From an uncultured Opitutaceae bacterium (GTDB taxonomy: Bacteria; Verrucomicrobiota; Verrucomicrobiia; Opitutales; Opitutaceae): a DNA stretch of 49,435 nt. The notes beneath the pieces are model-generated. The model ran no database searches. It saw only the letters and a list, made by a program, of their open reading frames with translations, and was not told the origin of the DNA. The stretch is taken from assembly GCA_903862935.1 (NCBI GenBank), contig CAIOZY010000032.1:1-49435 (forward strand). Direction: 5' to 3'. Positions 8,715-18,182 of this stretch are shown here, piece after piece. The stretch's first letter is position 1; each line of letters starts with the position of its first letter. The translations under genes were made by a program, and so were the position numbers.

Positions 8715-10736
8715 ATGCCCGAGCCGGAAAACAAAAAGTCGCGCCGCCCCCTTAAAAACCTTCCCCCGGACCGTTTGCAGCCAAAGGTTTGGCTCATCTG
8801 GCTGGCGATCGTCGCGGCTGCGCTGACGCTACTTTACTGGTCGCCCGGAACGGCGGTCACCCCGGCGAACGTCACCATTGAGGACGTGGTGGAAAGCACC
8901 CAGAAGGCCGAGATCAAAACCGGCGTGATCCGCTACGACCCCTCGGGGGGTCGCGACCGGGCGGTCATCACGGGCGAGACGAACACGGCGCTCTTCACCA
9001 ACGAGCGAAACGTCAAGACGGCCTCCTTCCGCGCCGAGGGCCGCCTGACCGAGTCCAACGCCGAGATCCTCCAGAAGTCCAAGAAGTTCTCCGAGCCGCC
9101 GACGACGACCCTGCTCACCCAGATCGCCGCCCAGGTGATCCCCTTCCTTCTGATCATCGGCCTACTGTACTTCCTGTTCGTGCGCCAGCTCCGCCAGGCC
9201 GGCCGGGGAGCCCTCAGTTTCGGCAAGAGCCGGGCGAAGCTCCTCACCCGGGACCGGGACAAGGTCACCTTCGCCGACGTCGCCGGGTGCGACGAGGCGA
9301 AGGAGGAGATCGCCGAGGTGGTGGAGTTTCTGAAGGACCCGAAGAAGTTTACCAAGATGGGCGGCCGCATGCCGAAGGGCGTCCTCATGGTCGGCCCCCC
9401 GGGAACCGGCAAAACCCTTCTCGCCAAGGCTGTTGCCGGCGAGGCGGACGTGCCCTTCTTCAGCATCTCCGGCTCGGACTTTGTCGAGATGTTCGTCGGG
9501 GTCGGCGCCTCCCGGGTGCGCGACATGTTTGAACAGGGCCGCAAGAACGCCCCCTGCCTGATCTTTATCGACGAGATCGACGCCGTAGGCCGGCAGCGCG
9601 GGGCGGGCCTGGGCGGCGGAAACGACGAGCGCGAGCAGACCCTCAATTCCCTGCTGTCGGAAATGGACGGATTCGACACGACCGAGGGGGTCATCATCAT
9701 CGCGGCGACGAACCGGCCGGATGTGCTGGACAGCGCGCTACTTAGGCCGGGCCGCTTTGACCGCCAGATCTACGTCGACCTGCCCGACCTGAACGGCCGC
9801 GAGCAGATCCTGCGGGTCCACGCAAAGAAGATCAATCTGGCCGAGAACGTCGACCTCGCCGTTATCGCCCGGGGAACCCCCGGGCTTTCGGGGGCCGATC
9901 TGGCGAACCTGCTCAACGAGGGGGCGCTCCTTGCGGCCCGGCGCGGCAAGAAGCGCGTCGAGATGGCCGACGTCGAGGACGCCCGCGAGAAGGTCCAGTT
10001 TGGGCGCGAGAGGCGCCGGCTGATGGACAACGAGGAGAAGCGCCTGACCGCCTACCACGAGGCCGGCCACGCCCTGGTCCAGGCGGTGGTCGACGACGGC
10101 GAGATGCCCGTCCACAAGGTGACGATCATCCCCCGCGGCCGAAGCCTCGGCAGCACGATGTTCATCCCGAAGAAAGACCAGCTGACCCACGCCCGCAAGC
10201 GGATGCTCGCGCAGATCGCGATGGGCCTGGGCGGGCGCATCGCCGAGGAGCTCGTGATCGGCGACATCACCAGCGGGGCCGCCGCCGACATCAAGCAGAT
10301 CACCCGGATCGCCCGCCATATGGTCTGCGACTGGGGCATGAGCCAGCTCGGCCCGATCGCCTTCGGCGACAACCAGGACACCGTTTTCCTCGGCCGTGAG
10401 ATCACCCGGACCGAGAACGTCTCCGAGGAGACTGCCCGCAAGATCGACGAGGAGATCCACAAGATCATCACCGAGCAGTACGACCGCTCAAAGCAGATCG
10501 TCCTCGAGCACCGCGCGGCGCTCGACAAGATCGCCGAGGCGCTCCTCGAGAACGAGACGATCGAGGGCAAGCATGTGCTCGAGATCCTTCAGTTTGGCGA
10601 GATGCGCTCGCCGATCACCCTGACGGCCATCGGCAAGCCGGGCGAGAAGCCCGCCGACAAGAAGCCCGCTGACACCCCGGCCGCCAAGGAACCCTTAAGC
10701 CACGGCGGCGCGGCCCCGGCGGCGACCCCGGCGTGA
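8715..10736 (+). CDS. ftsH: ATP-dependent zinc metalloprotease FtsH
   Basis: FtsH is a membrane-anchored hexameric AAA+ protease that degrades misfolded membrane proteins and regulators; in E. coli it also controls LpxC and thus LPS level. The 673-residue protein has a first membrane helix at about 25-42, a periplasmic region, a second helix at about 138-155, Walker A GPPGTGKT (227-234), Walker [15 protein letters not shown], the second region of homology ending in [10 protein letters not shown], and the zinc site HEAGH (448-452). The tail is rich in Lys, Pro and Ala. The frame opens at TTG 8661, but ATG 8715 gives the normal MPEPENKK start, so I prefer it. The stop overlaps the next gene by 4 bases. 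Confidence 0.96.
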   Translation: MPEPENKKSRRPLKNLPPDRLQPKVWLIWLAIVAAALTLLYWSPGTAVTPANVTIEDVVESTQKAEIKTGVIRYDPSGGRDRAVITGETNTALFTNERNVKTASFRAEGRLTESNAEILQKSKKFSEPPTTTLLTQIAAQVIPFLLIIGLLYFLFVRQLRQAGRGALSFGKSRAKLLTRDRDKVTFADVAGCDEAKEEIAEVVEFLKDPKKFTKMGGRMPKGVLMVGPPGTGKTLLAKAVAGEADVPFFSISGSDFVEMFVGVGASRVRDMFEQGRKNAPCLIFIDEIDAVGRQRGAGLGGGNDEREQTLNSLLSEMDGFDTTEGVIIIAATNRPDVLDSALLRPGRFDRQIYVDLPDLNGREQILRVHAKKINLAENVDLAVIARGTPGLSGADLANLLNEGALLAARRGKKRVEMADVEDAREKVQFGRERRRLMDNEEKRLTAYHEAGHALVQAVVDDGEMPVHKVTIIPRGRSLGSTMFIPKKDQLTHARKRMLAQIAMGLGGRIAEELVIGDITSGAAADIKQITRIARHMVCDWGMSQLGPIAFGDNQDTVFLGREITRTENVSEETARKIDEEIHKIITEQYDRSKQIVLEHRAALDKIAEALLENETIEGKHVLEILQFGEMRSPITLTAIGKPGEKPADKKPADTPAAKEPLSHGGAAPAATPA

Positions 10737-12091
10737 AGATCTGCTGCATTGGCGCCGGCTATGTCGGCGGGCCGACGATGGCGATGATCGCCGCCAAGGC
10801 GCCCGACATCGAGGTCACGGTGGTCGACATGAGCTCCTCGCGGATCGCCGCCTGGAACTCGGACACGCTGCCGATCTACGAGCCCGGCCTGGTCGAACTG
10901 GTCCGCCAGGGGCGGGGCCGCAACCTCACCTTCTCAACCGACGTGAAGGGGGCTATACGCGCCGCGGACATCATCTTTGTCGCGGTGAACACACCGACCA
11001 AGACCTACGGGGTCGGGGCCGGGCGCGCCGCCGACCTTCGGTTCATCGAGTCGGTCGCCCGCACGATCGCCGAGGTCTCCGACGGCCGGAAGATCATCGT
11101 CGAGAAGTCCACGATCCCGGTTAAGACCGCCGAGACGATAAAGGACATCCTCGCGGCGAATTCCCGGGGCGGCCGCTTCGAGGTCCTGTCCAATCCGGAG
11201 TTTCTTGCCGAGGGCACGGCAGTCGCCGACCTGCTCTCGCCCGACCGGGTCCTGATCGGCGGCGAGCGCACGCCGGAGGGCCAGGCGGCGATCAAGGCGC
11301 TGGCCGACATCTACGCCCGCTGGGTTCCTCGGGACCGCATCGTCACGACGAACCTGTGGTCATCCGAACTTTCGAAACTGGTCGCCAACGCCTTCCTGGC
11401 GCAGCGCATCTCCTCGATCAACTCGATCTCGGCGCTTTGCGAGGCGACGGGGGCCGACGTCGACGAGGTGGCCCGCGCCGTGGGCCGGGACTCGCGCGTG
11501 GGGCCGAAGTTTTTGAAGGCCTCGGTCGGCTTCGGCGGCTCGTGCTTCCAGAAGGACATCCTGAACCTGGTGTACCTGTGCGAACACTTCGGCCTGGGCG
11601 AGGTTGCGGCCTACTGGGAGAGCGTCGTCAAGATCAACGACTGGCAGAAGGGCCGCTTCGCCCGCGGGATCGTCAAGGCGCTCTTCAACTCGGCCGCCGA
11701 CAAGCAGGTCGCCGTCCTGGGCTTTGCCTTCAAGAAGGACACCAACGACACGCGCGAGTCGGCGGCGATCGCGATCTGCCGGGACCTGCTGGCCGAGCAG
11801 GCCCGGGTCGTCGTGTACGACCCGAAGGTGCCCGCTGAGCAGATCCGCCGGGACGTCCTAAACGGCGGGCCCGACACCCCGCGGCTTGTCGTCGCCTCCG
11901 ACCCCTACGAGGCGGCCCGCGGCGCCCACGCGATCGCGCTCGTCACGGAGTGGGAGGAGTTCAAGGGCCTCGACTACGCCCGGATTCACGCCGGGATGGT
12001 GAAGCCGGCATTCCTCTTCGACGGGCGGAACATCCTCGACCTGGAGCGGATGGCGGCGATCGGCTTCCGGACCTACGGGATCGGCAAGTAG
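10733..12091 (+). CDS. ugd: UDP-glucose 6-dehydrogenase
   Basis: This enzyme oxidises UDP-glucose to UDP-glucuronate with two NAD+ and supplies acidic sugar precursors for polysaccharide and LPS. The 452-residue protein has the N-terminal Rossmann motif GAGYVGGPT, the substrate-loop motif [12 protein letters not shown], and the catalytic Cys271 in [13 protein letters not shown], followed by [16 protein letters not shown] in the C-terminal domain. [12 protein letters not shown] and the overall length resemble the animal-type branch more than the short E. coli Ugd. GTG 10733 overlaps the ftsH stop in GTGA, so it may be translationally coupled to ftsH. It ends directly against the convergent DUF1501 gene. 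Function is secure; the link to the polysaccharide locus 11 kb away is inferred. Confidence 0.95.
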   Translation: MKICCIGAGYVGGPTMAMIAAKAPDIEVTVVDMSSSRIAAWNSDTLPIYEPGLVELVRQGRGRNLTFSTDVKGAIRAADIIFVAVNTPTKTYGVGAGRAADLRFIESVARTIAEVSDGRKIIVEKSTIPVKTAETIKDILAANSRGGRFEVLSNPEFLAEGTAVADLLSPDRVLIGGERTPEGQAAIKALADIYARWVPRDRIVTTNLWSSELSKLVANAFLAQRISSINSISALCEATGADVDEVARAVGRDSRVGPKFLKASVGFGGSCFQKDILNLVYLCEHFGLGEVAAYWESVVKINDWQKGRFARGIVKALFNSAADKQVAVLGFAFKKDTNDTRESAAIAICRDLLAEQARVVVYDPKVPAEQIRRDVLNGGPDTPRLVVASDPYEAARGAHAIALVTEWEEFKGLDYARIHAGMVKPAFLFDGRNILDLERMAAIGFRTYGIGK

Positions 12092-13357
12092 TCAGGTCAC
12101 GAGCGGCAGCTTCGGGAAGCTGCCTGCGATCACGCCCCCGGCCGGGCATTCCAGCCAGTCCTCGAGCATCGTCGTGTACAGGCTCCGGAAGTCGGTTGTG
12201 AAGGCCACATCCTGGTTTTTGGGAATCTTGAGGGACGGGGGCGCCCCGTGCAGCCCGCCCCTGACGCGGCTGCCGAGGAGAAACAAAGGCGAGGCGGTTC
12301 CGTGGTCGGTGCCCCGGCTCTCGTTCTCGCTGGCCCGGCGCCCGAACTCCGAGAAACTCATGGTCAGGACCTGGCGATCCAGGCCGTGGGACTCGAGGTC
12401 GCCCTGGAAGGTGGCCAGGCCCTCGGAGAGCACCCTGAGGAGGTTGGCGTGCTTGGGGAGCTGGTTTGCGTGCGTGTCGAACCCGTTCAGGGTCACAAAG
12501 TAGACGCGGGTGGGCATCCCGGAGGCGATCAGCGCGGCGACGGCGTTTAGCGACTGGGCGAAGGGGTTTCCGGGGTAGACCGCATGCGGGCGGTAGGCTT
12601 TTAATATCGCCTGCACCCGGCTCTCCGTGACCAGGGTGTCCATGAGGGTCTGCTTCAGGAAGTCGGCCTCGCGCCCGGGCCGGCCGGCCGCCCCGGCGAT
12701 CGATTCCAAGAGCCGGCGGGACTCCTCGGCCTCGCGCCCGCCGAGACCGGAGTAGGGGGACAGCCCGAAGGTGGGATGGGACTGGGCCCCGACCAGCGAC
12801 AGGGGCTCCCCGTTGAGGGTGTTTGCGTGGACCGCGACCGGATCGCGGTCCTGGCCCGGGGATCCGGCGCAGCTATTGTCAAGGTAGCGGCCCACCCATC
12901 CGGTGGGGTAGGATTCCCCGGAGCCGCTGGCCGTCTCCCAGATCTCCGTCGAGCGGAAGTGGCTGCGGTTCGGGTTCGGATATCCCACGCCGTGGACGAC
13001 CGCAAGGCGCCCGTCCTGGAAGAGCCGGTGCAGCTCGGCGCAGGCCGGGTGGAAGCCAAACAGGCCGCCTGTCGCAAGGACCTTGTCTTTGGGGATCCCC
13101 AGGGTGGGCCGGAGCCGGTAGTAGTCGGGGTCCTCGAAGGGCACGAGCGTGTTGAGCCCGTCGTTGCCCCCGGCCAGCTGCACCACGACGAGGATCCTGC
13201 GGTCCCGCTCGGGGGCGGGTGCCCCGGCCAGGGTCGAGTCGACGAGGAACGCGGGGGCGAACCGGCTGAAGGCCAGAAGCCCCAGCGCGGAGGCCGACCG
13301 ATGGAAAAACTCGCGGCGGGTTGCGGGGAAAGCGGGCTGCGGGGAGTTGTCGGCCAT
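12092..13357 (-). CDS. DUF1501 family exported protein with Tat signal
   Basis: DUF1501 proteins (421 residues here) belong to the alkaline phosphatase/sulfatase-like fold and are common in Planctomycetes, Verrucomicrobia and Proteobacteria; no precise reaction is established. The N terminus has a twin-arginine signal, TRREFFHRSASALGLLAF, predicting folded export to the periplasm. The domain begins at ILVVVQLAGGNDGLNTLVP, a family hallmark, and continues with FGRRASENESRGTDHG near the C-terminal end, a conserved metal-like site. It starts 16 bases after the DUF1800 gene and is surely its operon partner. Its stop abuts the convergent ugd stop with no gap. Confidence 0.9.
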   Translation of the reverse strand: MADNSPQPAFPATRREFFHRSASALGLLAFSRFAPAFLVDSTLAGAPAPERDRRILVVVQLAGGNDGLNTLVPFEDPDYYRLRPTLGIPKDKVLATGGLFGFHPACAELHRLFQDGRLAVVHGVGYPNPNRSHFRSTEIWETASGSGESYPTGWVGRYLDNSCAGSPGQDRDPVAVHANTLNGEPLSLVGAQSHPTFGLSPYSGLGGREAEESRRLLESIAGAAGRPGREADFLKQTLMDTLVTESRVQAILKAYRPHAVYPGNPFAQSLNAVAALIASGMPTRVYFVTLNGFDTHANQLPKHANLLRVLSEGLATFQGDLESHGLDRQVLTMSFSEFGRRASENESRGTDHGTASPLFLLGSRVRGGLHGAPPSLKIPKNQDVAFTTDFRSLYTTMLEDWLECPAGGVIAGSFPKLPLVT

Positions 13358-13373
13358 GGCGGAGGGGCGCTGC

Positions 13374-14894
13374 TCAGCAGAGCTGATAGTGGGGCGACTC
13401 GATCACGGAGGCCGCCGCCCGTTTTGTCCTGCGGCGCCGCTCGGCCGGGTTGGCGGGGGCGGGCGCAAGATAGGCAAGGAGCGCCTCCCGGAATGCGGGA
13501 CCGGGGTCTTCGGGGAGGAACCGGCGGACGAGCCGGTCGACGGCCGCCTCCGGCTTGAGCCCGAGCAAGGGGGACAGGAGGCTGTCGGGCACGCAGAAAT
13601 CGGCCGCCCCTCCGGAGCGGGCGATTCCCAGGTCCATCCGCTCGTCGGCGTCGAGGGCGTCCTCGTTCAGCCGAGAAAAAAGCATCTCCACCAGGGCCCT
13701 CCGGGCCTGCAGCGAGGCCGAGTTGATCCACTGGCGGCCGCCCACCCAGCCGCGCACGTTCGGGGGGTCGAACAGCGCCTGGCCCATCCGCCGCAGCGGG
13801 CTTGCGATGAGGCGCGGGACCGGCATCACCCGAAGGCCCAGGTCCTGGACAAGCCCAAGGTAGAACTGCACGGGGCTTTTGATGAATTGCCCGCGGAACT
13901 CCGGAGCGTAGAAGAGCCGGCTGGAGAAGAGCGTCCGGACCAGCCACCCCAGGTCGTACTCCCGCGCCCGCCAGCGCCGCCCGAGCGCCTCCCTCCAGGG
14001 CCCGGGGATCCCCCCGTCGCACAGGTAGAAGCGCGCCCACTCGCCCGGGAGAAACGAGCCGGCCGCGTCCAGGCCGTAGGCCACGTCGATCACCTGGTCG
14101 CCATCGAGGCGGCCGGTCGTCCCCAGGACGGTCTTCACCCCGTCGTCGTGCTGGGCGCGGGCGAGGCGGAATTCCCCGCTCGGGTCGGCCCGGTAACCCG
14201 TGAAGGCGCGGGCGGCCTGCTTGACGTCCTCCTCGGTGTAGTTGCCCTCGCCCAAGAGGAACAGTTCGAACAGCTCCCGCGCAAAGTTCTCGTTGGGGGC
14301 CTCCCGGCGGCTCTGGTCCAAGTCGAGGTAGTGGATCATCGCCGGGGACCGGGAGACCGCCTTGGTCAGCTCCGGGGCCGGACCCAGGCCGCGGCGGGCG
14401 ATGAGGTCAAAGTGCCGGTACAGGAGGAAGGGGCGCGGGACCTTCTCGAAGGCAACCACGTACACGTCGCTCAGAAACAGGACCCATTTCGCCCGGGCGG
14501 ACTCCTCGGGGCCGGCCGCGAACTCGAGCCAGCGGATCGTCATATCGAGGAGCGCCGAGCGGGAGCGCTCGCGGGCCTCCTGCTCGATCTGGCGGCGGAC
14601 ATCCGGGGTCGCGGCCTGCCGGGCGGCGCGCTGGATGTCGGGAAGATCCCGCTCCAAGTCCGCGACGGGCCCGGGCATGGGGAAAACCGCACCGCCCGCG
14701 GCAAAGAGCCGCTCCACGGTCAGCTCCATCCCCTCCCGGACGGCCCGCTCAACCGATTCGGGTTCGGCGCTCCAGCCCGCCCGGCGCAGGAGGTGGGCGG
14801 CCGCGCCCCGGTCCCAGCCCGCCGCCGGCAGCGGGTCCCAGGCCGACTCCGGGGGAATCGAGGGCTGGGGCAGGGTGTCGTACGCGTCGGGCAT
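13374..14894 (-). CDS. DUF1800 family protein
   Basis: DUF1800 proteins (506 residues here) are large proteins of unknown function nearly always encoded just upstream of a DUF1501 gene, as here. Recognisable parts are HLLRRAGW near the N terminus, ENFARELFELFLLGEGNYTEEDV in the middle, FTGYRADPSGEF, and NVRGWVGGRQWINSASL toward the end. I see no clear signal peptide at ATG 14894; the beginning is Pro- and Asp-rich. The pair may act together in the cell envelope. Co-occurrence with DUF1501 is known; any enzymatic role would be guesswork. Confidence 0.9.
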   Translation of the reverse strand: MPDAYDTLPQPSIPPESAWDPLPAAGWDRGAAAHLLRRAGWSAEPESVERAVREGMELTVERLFAAGGAVFPMPGPVADLERDLPDIQRAARQAATPDVRRQIEQEARERSRSALLDMTIRWLEFAAGPEESARAKWVLFLSDVYVVAFEKVPRPFLLYRHFDLIARRGLGPAPELTKAVSRSPAMIHYLDLDQSRREAPNENFARELFELFLLGEGNYTEEDVKQAARAFTGYRADPSGEFRLARAQHDDGVKTVLGTTGRLDGDQVIDVAYGLDAAGSFLPGEWARFYLCDGGIPGPWREALGRRWRAREYDLGWLVRTLFSSRLFYAPEFRGQFIKSPVQFYLGLVQDLGLRVMPVPRLIASPLRRMGQALFDPPNVRGWVGGRQWINSASLQARRALVEMLFSRLNEDALDADERMDLGIARSGGAADFCVPDSLLSPLLGLKPEAAVDRLVRRFLPEDPGPAFREALLAYLAPAPANPAERRRRTKRAAASVIESPHYQLC

Positions 14895-14945
14895 CGCCTA
14901 AAGTGACGCTGGCCGGCCCCGGCAGTTTCATCCCCGGGGACCCAT

Positions 14946-16091
14946 TTAAAGGCCGAGCGCGGTCTTGTAGGTCCGGGGCACCCGCTTGGTGATCGAGCAC
15001 AGGGTCTCCCAGGGGATCGTGTCCGCCCACCGGCTGAATTCCGTCACCGATATCTCTCCGCCTGCCTGCCGGCCCACGAGCACGGCCTCGTCGCCGCAGG
15101 CGACCTCCGGGGCGTCCGTCACGTCGACGATCGTCTGGTCCATGGTGACCCGGCCGAGGACCGGGCAGCGGTGGCCGCCAATGAGCACCTGCGCTCGGTT
15201 GGAGACTGCGCGCGGGACCCCGTCGCCATAGCCGGCGCACAGGACCGCGACCCGCGAGTCGCGCGAGAGGGTGCGGGTGCGCCCGTAGCTGATCGAGGTT
15301 CCCCGGGGCAGGTGCTTCACGATCCCGACCCGGGTGTGGAAACTAAAGACGGGCTCGGTGTGCACCTGCGCAAGCAGGGAATTGGGATGGGGCAGGATCC
15401 CGAACTGCAGGAGCCCGACCCGCACGGCGTTGAAGGGGCTGGAGCCGGGCATGGTCTCGAGCCCGGCGCTGTTGTCGGCGTGGACGAAGAGCGACCCGGG
15501 ATCGAGCCCGGGGCATGCCGCCAGCGCGGAAAGGAAGCGGCGGCGCTGCTCGTTGGTGAAGCCGACGTCGTCGTCGGGACTCGCGAAATGCGTGAACACC
15601 CCCGCCAGCCTCAGGTTCGCCGCCGCGACGATCCGCCGGTAAAGCTCCGGGGCCTGCTCGTGCCAGACGCCGAGCCGGCCCATTCCGGTGTCGATCTTGA
15701 GGTGGACGAAGACCGGCCGGCCGGACTCCCGGCCGGCCTTATCGAAGCGGGCGACCTCGTCGGGGGTCGACACGGTCGCCGCGAAGTCGCACTCGGGCAG
15801 GAACCGGTCCTCCTCGGGCAAAACCGGGCTCAGCAGGAGGATCGGCCAACCCGGGCCAACCTCCCGGAGGGAGAGCGCCTCGGCCACCGTCGCGACCGCA
15901 AAGAGGTCCGCCCCGGCGTGCATCAAGCGCGCGGCGACATGCTGGAGCCCGTGGCCGTACGCATCGGCCTTGACGACCGCCACGTAGCGGATGCCCGGCG
16001 GAAGGGAGGCGCGGATTAGCCGCAGGTTTCTCTCCAGGGCCGCCAGGTCGATCTCAGCCCAGCAGCGCAGGGGCAGGGAGGGCGGGGTCAT
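14946..16091 (-). CDS. alr: Alanine racemase
   Basis: This PLP enzyme interconverts L- and D-alanine, supplying D-Ala for peptidoglycan. The 381-residue protein starts at ATG 16091, which overlaps the tsaB stop in ATGA; a much longer open frame upstream is only read-through of noncoding frame. The PLP lysine is K41 in VVKADAYGHGL, the first-domain barrel includes HLKIDTGMGRLG, and the second catalytic residue is the Tyr of ISYGRTRTL. LGRVTMDQTIVDVT and a GDEAVLVG segment complete the C-terminal domain. Pairing with tsaB is plausible because tsaB, alr and related genes often cluster in bacteria. Confidence 0.95.
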   Translation of the reverse strand: MTPPSLPLRCWAEIDLAALERNLRLIRASLPPGIRYVAVVKADAYGHGLQHVAARLMHAGADLFAVATVAEALSLREVGPGWPILLLSPVLPEEDRFLPECDFAATVSTPDEVARFDKAGRESGRPVFVHLKIDTGMGRLGVWHEQAPELYRRIVAAANLRLAGVFTHFASPDDDVGFTNEQRRRFLSALAACPGLDPGSLFVHADNSAGLETMPGSSPFNAVRVGLLQFGILPHPNSLLAQVHTEPVFSFHTRVGIVKHLPRGTSISYGRTRTLSRDSRVAVLCAGYGDGVPRAVSNRAQVLIGGHRCPVLGRVTMDQTIVDVTDAPEVACGDEAVLVGRQAGGEISVTEFSRWADTIPWETLCSITKRVPRTYKTALGL

Positions 16092-16723
16092 GGGGCGCGG
16101 TGGATCTGGGGCGACCAGGTCGCGTAGCTCGGCTCCTCGTGCAGGAGGGCGTCGGGGGCCGGGGACTCGCGGAAAAGCTCCGCGTCCAGGCACTGGGGCA
16201 GCAGTTCGGACAAAACGTACGGGACGCGCTCGACTCCGGGCGGCATCTCGGCCCAGGTGCGGAAGCCATCGGGGGAGGCGAGCGGGGGCGAAAGCTCGGC
16301 CGAGGGCACGCGCTGGACCGGTCCCGCCCTGCGGCACAGGTGCCAGCCCCCGCGGCGGGCGTCTGCGATGAAGGCGGTGCCCGCCGGGCGAGGCAGGGCC
16401 TCGGCGAGGACGGCCAGGGCGTGGTAGGAGTAGACGGGGCGCGGAGCGATCGCGCACCAGCTGCGCAGGGCTGCTGCTGCGGTCCGGATCCCCAGGACCG
16501 ATCCCGGCCCCTCGGCAAAGGCGAAACTGCGGACGGCGCCGAGGTCGGCCCCCAACTCCTCGATGCACCGGAACAGGCCGACTCCGGCCTCCTCCTCCGA
16601 GGACGCCCAACGGCCCTGGAGCGAGCCCGGGGACTCGAAAAACCCGACCTGGACCCTTGCCGAGGCCGCGTCGAGCAGCAGCAGCGGGGCGTGGGCGGCG
16701 AGGATCTGGCGCAGGCTGGGCAT
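16088..16723 (-). CDS. tsaB: tRNA threonylcarbamoyladenosine biosynthesis protein TsaB
   Basis: TsaB is an inactive-looking partner of TsaD needed to make t6A37 in tRNAs that read ANN codons. The 211-residue protein has LLLLDAASARVQVGF at the start and the hallmark FAEGPGSVLGIRTAAAAL, which matches the family A-x-GPGS-x-TG-hR segment. Family length is about 200-230. I chose ATG 16723; the open frame reaches 16777 but the extra residues look unlike the family. It is divergent from tig and overlaps alr by 4 bases. The C-terminal half is less conserved, as is usual for TsaB. Confidence 0.85.
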   Translation of the reverse strand: MPSLRQILAAHAPLLLLDAASARVQVGFFESPGSLQGRWASSEEEAGVGLFRCIEELGADLGAVRSFAFAEGPGSVLGIRTAAAALRSWCAIAPRPVYSYHALAVLAEALPRPAGTAFIADARRGGWHLCRRAGPVQRVPSAELSPPLASPDGFRTWAEMPPGVERVPYVLSELLPQCLDAELFRESPAPDALLHEEPSYATWSPQIHRAP

Positions 16724-16835
16724 GGGCAGGGTGCAGTCTGGGACTTCTCCCCGCGGGCGCAATCCGGCATTGACCACCCCCGGCTGTGCCCTACGGTTAA
16801 CCCTTCACCGAATCGATCCCTCCGCCCTCACCACC
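16724..16835. promoter_or_regulatory. Divergent promoter region between tsaB and tig
   Basis: These 112 bases separate the tsaB-alr run from the tig-clpP-clpX-hisA run and should carry promoters in both directions. No box pair was assigned with confidence. Confidence 0.35.
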
Positions 16836-18161
16836 GTGAACGTCCAACTCAATAGCGTTTCCGCAACCCGAAAGACCCTCGTCGTCGCTCTCGAACCCGC
16901 CGAGGTCGACACCGAACACCAGGCCGTAATCGTCGAATACACCCGCCAGGCCCGCCTGCCCGGGTTCCGCCCGGGCCACGCGCCCGCCGCGATGATCGCC
17001 AAGCGGTTCGCCAAGGACATCGCCGAGGAGTTCAAGCAGAAGGTGATCGCCCGGGCCTACCGCGGCGGCCTCGAGCAGCACAAGCTGGAGGTCCTCAACG
17101 TCGTGGACGTGAAGGAGGGCGAGATCGCCCCCGGGACTGCGGCGACGGTGACGGTGACCCTGGACGTGCGGCCCGAGTTCACGCTTCCCGACTACGTGGG
17201 GCTGGCGACCTCGGTCGAGCCGACGGACATCTCGGAGGCGGAGGTGGAGGGCGTCGTGCAGGCCCTGCGGGCGGACAAGGCCGACTTTGCGGCGGTCGAC
17301 AGGCCGGCGGCGAAGGGCGACTACGTGAAGCTCGCCTATGAGGGAACCTTCGAGGGAAAGCCCGTGGCCGAGCTGGCTCCGGACAAGCAGCTTTACGGCA
17401 AGGTCCCCCAGACCTGGGAGGAGGTCGAGGGCACCCAGGAGGGGCATCTGCCCGGCCTTGGAGCGCAGCTGAGCGGGGTTAAATCCGGCGACAAGAAGAC
17501 CATCCAGATCGCCTTCCCGGCCGACTTTGCGGCGATTCCGGCCCTGGCCGGAAAGTCCGCCTCGTACGCCCTCGAGATCCAGGAAGTGCGCGAGCGGGTG
17601 CTGCCGCCCGTGGACGCCGAGTTCTTCAAGGCCCACCAGGTCGCCGACTTGGCCGGACTCAAGGAGCAGATCACCCGAAACCTCAAGATCCAGAAGGAAT
17701 ACCGCAACCAGGCGGCGCAGCGCCGCCAGGTCACCGAGGCCATCGCCGCGAAGGCCGACTTCCCGGTGCCGGAGAGCATGGTCGACGCGGAGACCCAGGG
17801 GGTGCTGCGCAACTTCATCGAGGAAAACATGCGCCGCGGCGTGCCGGCCGAGCAGTTCGAGAAGGACAAGAAGGGGCTCTTCGCGAGCGCCCGCGAGTCC
17901 GCCCAGAAGCGGGTCAAACTCCAGCTGATCCTCGCCCGGATCGCCGAGACCGAGAAGATCGAGGTCACGGACCGGGATCTGGACAACTTCATCCACCGGG
18001 AGGCGATCCGCGCCAACCAGCGCCCGGAGAAGCTCGCCAAGGAGCTCGGCCGGGAGCGCAGCAGGCTGAGGGCCGCCCAGGAGTCGATCCTGTTCGACAA
18101 GGCGGTTGATTTTCTGGTGTCTAAGGCTAAGATGAGCGTCGCACCTGCGAAAGCCACCTGA
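16836..18161 (+). CDS. tig: Trigger factor
   Basis: Trigger factor is the ribosome-docked chaperone and peptidyl-prolyl isomerase that meets nascent chains. The 441-residue protein has the N-terminal ribosome-binding domain with the signature loop LPGFRPGHAP (usual form GFRxGxxP), a middle FKBP-like domain (KGDYVKLAYEGTFEGKPV onward), and a long helical C-terminal domain ending in SVAPAKAT. GTG 16836 yields VNVQLNSVSATRKTL, which fits the family start; the open frame extends much further upstream without support. It leads the classical tig-clpP-clpX order, with 21 bases to clpP. Confidence 0.93.
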   Translation: MNVQLNSVSATRKTLVVALEPAEVDTEHQAVIVEYTRQARLPGFRPGHAPAAMIAKRFAKDIAEEFKQKVIARAYRGGLEQHKLEVLNVVDVKEGEIAPGTAATVTVTLDVRPEFTLPDYVGLATSVEPTDISEAEVEGVVQALRADKADFAAVDRPAAKGDYVKLAYEGTFEGKPVAELAPDKQLYGKVPQTWEEVEGTQEGHLPGLGAQLSGVKSGDKKTIQIAFPADFAAIPALAGKSASYALEIQEVRERVLPPVDAEFFKAHQVADLAGLKEQITRNLKIQKEYRNQAAQRRQVTEAIAAKADFPVPESMVDAETQGVLRNFIEENMRRGVPAEQFEKDKKGLFASARESAQKRVKLQLILARIAETEKIEVTDRDLDNFIHREAIRANQRPEKLAKELGRERSRLRAAQESILFDKAVDFLVSKAKMSVAPAKAT

Positions 18162-18182
18162 TCCGAATCCCAACACCTGCCT

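Noticed and set aside
12655-14040. A 461-residue minus frame within the DUF1501/DUF1800 region
   Set aside because: It is an alternate frame of the same strand with Pro/Arg/Ser-rich low-complexity sequence; the DUF frames carry the motifs.
13149-14906. A 585-residue plus-strand open frame over the DUF1800 gene
   Set aside because: It is the mirror of real coding sequence and shows no family motif.
16092-16610. N-terminal extension of alanine racemase up to 16610
   Set aside because: It lies entirely within tsaB on the same strand in another frame; the ATGA overlap at 16088-16091 gives the real start.
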